Shown here one piece after another: positions 31,413-35,085 of a stretch of 35,085 nucleotides of DNA. Source of the DNA: an uncultured Myxococcaceae bacterium (GTDB lineage: Bacteria; Myxococcota_A; Polyangia; Polyangiales; Ga0077539); NCBI GenBank assembly GCA_945952225.1, contig CAMFHP010000094.1:1-35085 (forward strand), read 5' to 3'. The position numbers and the translations under genes were made by a program. How positions within the stretch are numbered: the stretch's first letter is position 1; the number at the start of each line of letters is the position of its first letter. A model generated the notes under the pieces. The model was given only the letters and a program-made list of their open reading frames with translations. It ran no database searches and was not told the DNA's origin.

Positions 31413-32710
31413 GCCGCAGCGCGCACGTCGTCGTCGACCTCGGCTTCGGCGATGCGGGCAAGGGAGCCATCACCGATCACCTCTGCCGCGCGCACCGCGC
31501 CCACACCGTGGTGCGCTTCAACGGTGGCGCGCAGGCGGGGCACAACGTGGTCACCGCCGACGGGCGCCATCACACCTTCGCGCAGTTCGGCGCGGGCACC
31601 TTCGCGGGCGCGCGCACCTGGCTCTCGTCGCACATGGTGGTGCACCCGACGGCGCTCCTCGCCGAGGCCCGCTGGCTCGAACGTGCGGGCGTCTCCGATC
31701 CGCTCGCGACGGTGACCGTGAGCGCTTCGGCGCGGGTGATCACGCCCTTTCACCAGGCCGCGACACGGCTGCGCGAGCGCGCGTCGGGCCACGGATCGTG
31801 CGGCGTGGGCGTCGGGGCCGTGATGCGCGACGAGAGCGAGGGGCGCCGCGTGCTCCGTGCGGGAGAACTCTCCGACGTGGGCGCGCTGCGCGACACGCTC
31901 CACGCGATGCAGGGTGAGGTGCGAAGCTCGCTCGGCGCGCTCCTCGATGGAGACCCCGACGAGCGCGCGGTGCTGTGCGAGCCCGCGGTGGTCGACGCGT
32001 GGATCGACGCGCTGGAACCGTGGCGCGCGCGCGTCTCCGTGGCCGACGACGGCGCCCTCGGCGACGTGCTCGCGCGCGACGGAGCGGTGGTCTTCGAAGG
32101 CGCCCAGGGCGTGCTGCTCGACGAGTGGTACGGCACACATCCGCACACGACCTGGAGCACCTGCACCTTCGAGAACGCCCTCGCGCTGCTGGCCTCGCAC
32201 CACTACGCGGGCACGGTGCGTCGCCTCGGCGTGCTGCGCACCTACGCCACGCGACACGGCGCGGGGCCGCTCCCCACCGAAGACCGCGCGCTCACCGACG
32301 CGCTGTCGGAGCCCCACAACCCGCACGGCCCGTGGCAGGGGTCCTTTCGCGCGGGCTGGAGCGACCGCGTGCTGCTGCGCTACGCCCTCGCGGCGTGCGG
32401 CGGCGTCGACGACCTCGCCCTCACGCACCTCGACCGCGTGCGCGCAGGATGGCGCGTGTGCGAGCGCTACGAGGTCTCCCGCGACGACGGCGCGTGGTTC
32501 ACCGACGACGGCGCCGCGGCGCGCTTCGAACGCGCGCGCGACCTCGACCGGCAGGCGCGGTTCACGGCGGCGCTCACCCGCGCAACGCCCTTGTACGAAG
32601 GCGTTTCCGGTGGGGTGACGGACTATGTCAGGGGCGTGGAGCGGGCGCTGGAGGCGCCGGTGGCGGTGCGCGCGTGGGGGCCGACGGAGGCCGAGCGCTC
32701 AGGGCGCTGA
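31409..32710 (+). CDS. Divergent adenylosuccinate synthetase (PurA) paralogue
   Basis: A 433-residue protein with PurA colinearity from end to end, start GTG 31409 overlapping the vWA stop. PurA joins IMP and aspartate using GTP. Conserved here: LGFGDAGKG (D15, K18, matching E. coli D13, K16), GGAQAGHN (H45 for H41), VFEGAQGVLLDEWYGTHP, TRHGAGPLPTE and AVRAWGPTE near the end. Changed: the IMP-phosphate loop GTTxRGIGP reads GSCGVGVGA; the aspartate loop TTGRPRRCGW reads PWQGSFRAGW (308-317), losing two Arg that contact aspartate; the guanine motif TKLD reads THLD (339-342). So it is unlikely to be the housekeeping enzyme and may use another amino donor, nucleotide or NTP. Its 3' end overlaps the convergent mlaD gene by 12 bp. 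Confidence 0.87.
   Translation: MSRSAHVVVDLGFGDAGKGAITDHLCRAHRAHTVVRFNGGAQAGHNVVTADGRHHTFAQFGAGTFAGARTWLSSHMVVHPTALLAEARWLERAGVSDPLATVTVSASARVITPFHQAATRLRERASGHGSCGVGVGAVMRDESEGRRVLRAGELSDVGALRDTLHAMQGEVRSSLGALLDGDPDERAVLCEPAVVDAWIDALEPWRARVSVADDGALGDVLARDGAVVFEGAQGVLLDEWYGTHPHTTWSTCTFENALALLASHHYAGTVRRLGVLRTYATRHGAGPLPTEDRALTDALSEPHNPHGPWQGSFRAGWSDRVLLRYALAACGGVDDLALTHLDRVRAGWRVCERYEVSRDDGAWFTDDGAAARFERARDLDRQARFTAALTRATPLYEGVSGGVTDYVRGVERALEAPVAVRAWGPTEAERSGR
32699..32710. other. 12-bp convergent overlap of two genes
   Basis: The PurA-like gene ends (TGA 32708-32710) inside the 3' end of the minus-strand mlaD-like gene (stop at 32699-32701). There is therefore no room for a terminator between them, and transcripts from both sides must overlap. 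Confidence 0.85.
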
Positions 32711-33820
32711 CTGCGGGCGCTGCGCGGGCGTGGCGTTGACCGCGGGGCGGCGCTGCTCGTCGTCGTGGATGGAGTAGCGCACCATCGCGCGGAGGATCTC
32801 GTTGCGCTGCACGTTGCCCACGAGGGTCTTCATGTCTTCGTAGAGCGAGGGGTCGGTGAGCAGCGCGCCCACGGTGCCGCGGCCCTGCTGGATGTTGCCG
32901 AGGATGTCGCGCAGCGAGGCCGTGGCGGCGTTGACGTTGGCGACGGCCTGCGACGAGTCGGTGCCGTAGATGATCTGGTGGAGGCCGCCGTTGCCCGTGC
33001 GCACGTCGTGGGTGATGGCGGCCACTTCGTCGGTGGCGCGCGCGACGGAGTGGAGCATCTGCTCGCCCTGGCGGTCGTAGACGAGGGCGTGGATGAGCCC
33101 GTGGCCCGAGCGGGCCTCGCGCATCACGGCGTCGGCCTCGGCGGAGGTGGCCGCGAGGCGGTTGGCCGTGGCCTCGACGGAGGCGAGCGTGCGCTCGATG
33201 CGGGCCGAGGTGTTCGGGTCGGTGAGGAGCGTGTGCACCGTGCCCGGGCCTTCGGCGACGGAGCGCGAGATGGTGCGGAGGTCGTGGACGAGCGCGGTGA
33301 TGTCGTTGCCGAGCTGCGGCGACGCGAGGGGGCGCGTGGCCGTGGCGACGTTGCCGAGCACCTCGTTGGCGCGCTGCATGGCGCTGCTGGCGGCGCTGAG
33401 GGCCGAGGCCATGTCGTCGCTCTCCTCGCTGCGCACGACGGAGTCATCGGCGGCCGCGGGGCCGGTGCTGCCCATGGTGATGTCGACGGCCTTGTCGCCG
33501 AGGAGTCCCTTGCTCGCGATGCGCACCACGCTGTCGTTGCGCACGCGGGCGAGCTGCGAGGCCACGATGGTGAAGCGCACGTGGATGCGATGGTCGGACT
33601 CGGTGCGGCCGAACTCGATCTCGCTGACGGCGCCCACGTCGACGCCGCCCATGCGCACGGGCGAGCCCACCTTGAGGCCGGCCACGTCGCGGAAGCTCGC
33701 GCGCAGGTGCGCCTGGCGGTCGAAGAGGTGCCGCTCGTCGCCGATGAGGAACACCATCACGCCGAGCACGATCACGCCCAGCACGAGGAAGAACCCGACC
33801 CTGACCTGTCTCGAAAGCAT
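32699..33820 (-). CDS. mlaD: MlaD/MCE-family lipid-transport substrate-binding protein
   Basis: A 373-residue inner-membrane protein facing the periplasm, part of an Mla-type system that moves phospholipids between the two membranes. It starts MLSRQVRVGFFLVLGVIVLG (membrane helix about 7-25), then an MCE domain (about 35-125: LRASFRDVAGLKVGSPVRMG plus GVDVGAV, SKGLLGDKAVDITMGS). The remaining 240 residues are helical, with recurring Thr/Ala/Val heptads and SGHGLIHALVYD, GNGGLHQIIYG and GRGTVGALLTD motifs typical of longer bacterial MCE proteins that form a needle or tube. E. coli MlaD is about half this length. ATG 33820 fits the start of the helix. It is 92 bp after mlaF and convergent with the PurA-like gene. 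Confidence 0.9.
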   Translation of the reverse strand: MLSRQVRVGFFLVLGVIVLGVMVFLIGDERHLFDRQAHLRASFRDVAGLKVGSPVRMGGVDVGAVSEIEFGRTESDHRIHVRFTIVASQLARVRNDSVVRIASKGLLGDKAVDITMGSTGPAAADDSVVRSEESDDMASALSAASSAMQRANEVLGNVATATRPLASPQLGNDITALVHDLRTISRSVAEGPGTVHTLLTDPNTSARIERTLASVEATANRLAATSAEADAVMREARSGHGLIHALVYDRQGEQMLHSVARATDEVAAITHDVRTGNGGLHQIIYGTDSSQAVANVNAATASLRDILGNIQQGRGTVGALLTDPSLYEDMKTLVGNVQRNEILRAMVRYSIHDDEQRRPAVNATPAQRPQSAP

Positions 33821-33912
33821 TGCGCCGCGCCGTTTGTGGTGGAGAAGAGTGCGAAGTGAAAGGGGGGGCGAGCCCGCGCCCGGAGCCTGCGTTGCGGCGA
33901 GCTCCGCGGGGG

Positions 33913-34686
33913 TTACGCGTTGCGCGCGACGAGCGAGGCCATGTCCTCGTCTTCGGGCGCGTTGCCCTCGATGAAGTTGCGCACCAGGGGGTTGGTGCTG
34001 TGGCGAAACTGGTCGGGCGTTCCCGATTCGATGATGCGTCCCTTGTGCACCATGGCGAGGCGCGACGAGACGGTGAAGGCCGTGCCCATGTCGTGGGTCA
34101 CCACGATCGAGGTGATCTTGATGGCCCGCTGCATCGAGACGATGAGGTTGTTGATGCGCGTGGTGTTGATCGGGTCGAGTCCCGTGGTGGGCTCGTCGTA
34201 GAGGAGCACCTCGGGTTTGAGGGCCACGGTGCGCGCGAGGCCCACGCGCTTCTTCATGCCGCCCGAGAGGTCCGACGGGGCCATGGCCTCGATGCCCGGC
34301 AGGCCCACGAGCGTGAGCGCCCACGAGACGCGCTCGTCGATCTCGTGCTCGTTCATGTGCAGGTGCTCGCGGAGCCCGTAGGCCACGTTCTCGCGCACCG
34401 AGAGCGAGTCGAAGAGGGCCGCGCCCTGAAAGAGCATCCCCACGCGCTGACGGAGCTTCGTGAGATCCTTCACGTTCATGGTCTCGACGTGCTGGCCGTC
34501 GAAGAGGATCTCGCCGCGGTCGGCCTTGAGCAGCCCGATGAGCATCTTGAGCATGACGCTCTTGCCCACGCCCGATCCGCCCAGGATGGTGAACGCCTCG
34601 CCCTGCTCGATGCGAAGGTTCAGCCCCTGGTAGATCACCTTGGGGCCGAAGGACTTCCAGACGTCTCGGAACTCGATGAGGGACAT
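33913..34686 (-). CDS. mlaF: MlaF-type ABC transporter ATPase
   Basis: A 257-residue cytoplasmic ATPase that would power a phospholipid transporter with an MlaE permease and the MlaD protein. Seen: Walker A GGSGVGKS, Q-loop GMLFQGAALFDSLSV, the Mla-type signature LSGGMKKRVGLART, Walker B EVLLYDEPTTGLDP, the switch His in SIVVTHDMG, and a C-terminal tail after GTPDQFRHSTNPLVRNFIEG, all typical. ATG 34686 (MSLIEFRDVWKSFGPK) is the natural start, 16 bp after the stop of the upstream repeat protein. No permease (MlaE) gene is in the window; it may lie further upstream on this strand or elsewhere. Confidence 0.94.
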   Translation of the reverse strand: MSLIEFRDVWKSFGPKVIYQGLNLRIEQGEAFTILGGSGVGKSVMLKMLIGLLKADRGEILFDGQHVETMNVKDLTKLRQRVGMLFQGAALFDSLSVRENVAYGLREHLHMNEHEIDERVSWALTLVGLPGIEAMAPSDLSGGMKKRVGLARTVALKPEVLLYDEPTTGLDPINTTRINNLIVSMQRAIKITSIVVTHDMGTAFTVSSRLAMVHKGRIIESGTPDQFRHSTNPLVRNFIEGNAPEDEDMASLVARNA

Positions 34687-34702
34687 CGCCGCGCGGGACC
34701 GA

Positions 34703-35085
34703 TCAGCCGTTGCGGCTGCGCAGCACGATCGCCGCGACCACCGAGGCCGCGAGCAGGAACACCGCGAGGCCCACCACGATCAACATCACGTTCTTGTTGC
34801 CCGCGGGCGCGGCCGTCGCGGGCGGCTGCGGAAAGCCCTGCGGCTGCATCGGGTTGAACTGCCCCTGCGGCCCCTGCGGATAGCCCTGCGGACCGGGCTG
34901 CATGGGATTGAACTGCCCCTGCTGCGGATAGCCCTGCGGACCGGGCTGCATGGGATTGAACTGCCCCTGGGGATGACCCTGCTGCGGATACCCCTGCGGT
35001 CCCTGCGGGCCGGGTCCGTAGGGCGACGGACCACCGGGTCCGCCGGGCTGTCCGGGGCCGCCGAGTCCGAAGGCCGAGATGTCGA
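34703..35085 (-). CDS. Pro/Gly/Gln-repeat membrane protein, 5' end beyond window
   Basis: The frame is open without a stop from 34703 to the right window edge, so this is the C-terminal part of a longer protein. It starts with DISAFGLGGPGQPGG at the edge and runs through a Pro/Gly/Gln/Tyr-rich low-complexity region containing copies of a 16-18-residue unit (MQPGPQGYPQ then GQFNP). It ends with one transmembrane helix (VMLIVVGLAVFLLAASVVAAIVL) and RSRNG. The family is not identifiable. A C-terminal anchor with a long flexible repeat suggests the N-terminal domain, outside the window, is cytoplasmic and tethered to the membrane. It lies 16 bp before mlaF and is probably co-transcribed. Confidence 0.75.
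   Translation of the reverse strand, partial: DISAFGLGGPGQPGGPGGPSPYGPGPQGPQGYPQQGHPQGQFNPMQPGPQGYPQQGQFNPMQPGPQGYPQGPQGQFNPMQPQGFPQPPATAAPAGNKNVMLIVVGLAVFLLAASVVAAIVLRSRNG
34847..34998 (-). repeat. In-frame tandem repeats of 48-54 bp
   Basis: Anchor ATG codons at 34951, 34903 and 34849 (minus strand) mark units of 48 and 54 bp encoding MQPGPQGYPQ-(Q or GPQ)-GQFNP, with a further degenerate unit upstream of 34951. Units differ by small in-frame insertions. Length variation between strains would be expected. Confidence 0.8.

Noticed and set aside
31409-32710. Phage-type PurZ (2-aminoadenine genome synthesis)
   Set aside because: As I recall, PurZ replaces the catalytic Asp of GDEGKG by Ser. 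This protein keeps the Asp (GDAGKG), and no phage, DatZ or MazZ-like genes are nearby.
31409-32710. Housekeeping purA
   Set aside because: The IMP-phosphate, aspartate and guanine recognition motifs are all altered, and the neighbours are not purine genes. A standard purA is expected elsewhere in the genome.

Overview
The window looks like chromosomal DNA of a very GC-rich myxobacterium-like organism (phylum Myxococcota, probably Polyangia). This is inferred from the roughly 70% GC look, the strong G/C third-position bias (which opens long spurious antisense frames), Hanks-type Ser/Thr kinases (one with a PEGA domain), FecR/LysM and FG-GAP envelope proteins, and Asp/Ala/Ser-rich linkers after signal peptides. 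I see no tRNA, rRNA, CRISPR array, insertion sequence, integrase or phage gene. No gene-free gap exceeds about 211 bp.

Layout: (1) 1-3353, the 3' part of a Ser/Thr kinase with a degenerate receiver-like tail, overlapping by 4 bp a LysM-FecR protein that ends in a probable outer-membrane barrel. (2) 3412-4293, argB alone. (3) 4465-13323, an eight-gene MoxR/DUF58/Bat-type operon: AAA+ ATPase, DUF58, a BatD-like anchored protein, two vWA membrane proteins (BatA, BatB), a TPR protein with an in-frame 45-bp x 3 repeat, BatD, and a TPR/SH3 protein. Six consecutive junctions are 4-bp ATGA/GTGA overlaps. (4) 13398-15803, a rhomboid-fold protein lacking a recognisable catalytic dyad, with a Cys-rich zinc-binding tail, then a Ser/Thr kinase with a PEGA domain. 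(5) 15885-20114, glycogen phosphorylase flanked by two small secreted proteins. (6) 20202-25179, a large NAD-type glutamate dehydrogenase (minus strand) divergent from an esterase-fold protein and a zinc aspartoacylase/succinylglutamate-desuccinylase-like protein. (7) 25363-29238, a 1291-residue probable lipoprotein with Ig/Fn3-like repeats and an FG-GAP propeller. (8) 29406-32710, a compact three-gene cassette: zinc-ribbon pseudokinase, vWA protein and a strongly divergent PurA (adenylosuccinate synthetase) paralogue. (9) 32699-35085, minus strand: MlaD-like and MlaF-like lipid transport genes and the 3' end of a Pro/Gly/Gln-repeat membrane protein.

The best candidate for an undescribed system is cassette (8). 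Its kinase-like protein has lost the catalytic Asp, the Mg-binding Asn and the DFG Asp. Its PurA-like protein keeps the Asp/Lys/His core but has rewritten the loops that in PurA bind IMP phosphate, aspartate and the GTP base. That suggests a regulated nucleotide or ligase activity other than housekeeping AMP synthesis. The MoxR/Bat operon is a known type of periplasmic vWA/chaperone module, here unusually tightly coupled. A second theme is promoter layout: several first genes lack a Shine-Dalgarno sequence and have a TA-containing -10-like hexamer only 7-9 nt before the ATG, suggesting leaderless mRNAs, whereas most coupled internal Bat genes have good Shine-Dalgarno sites.
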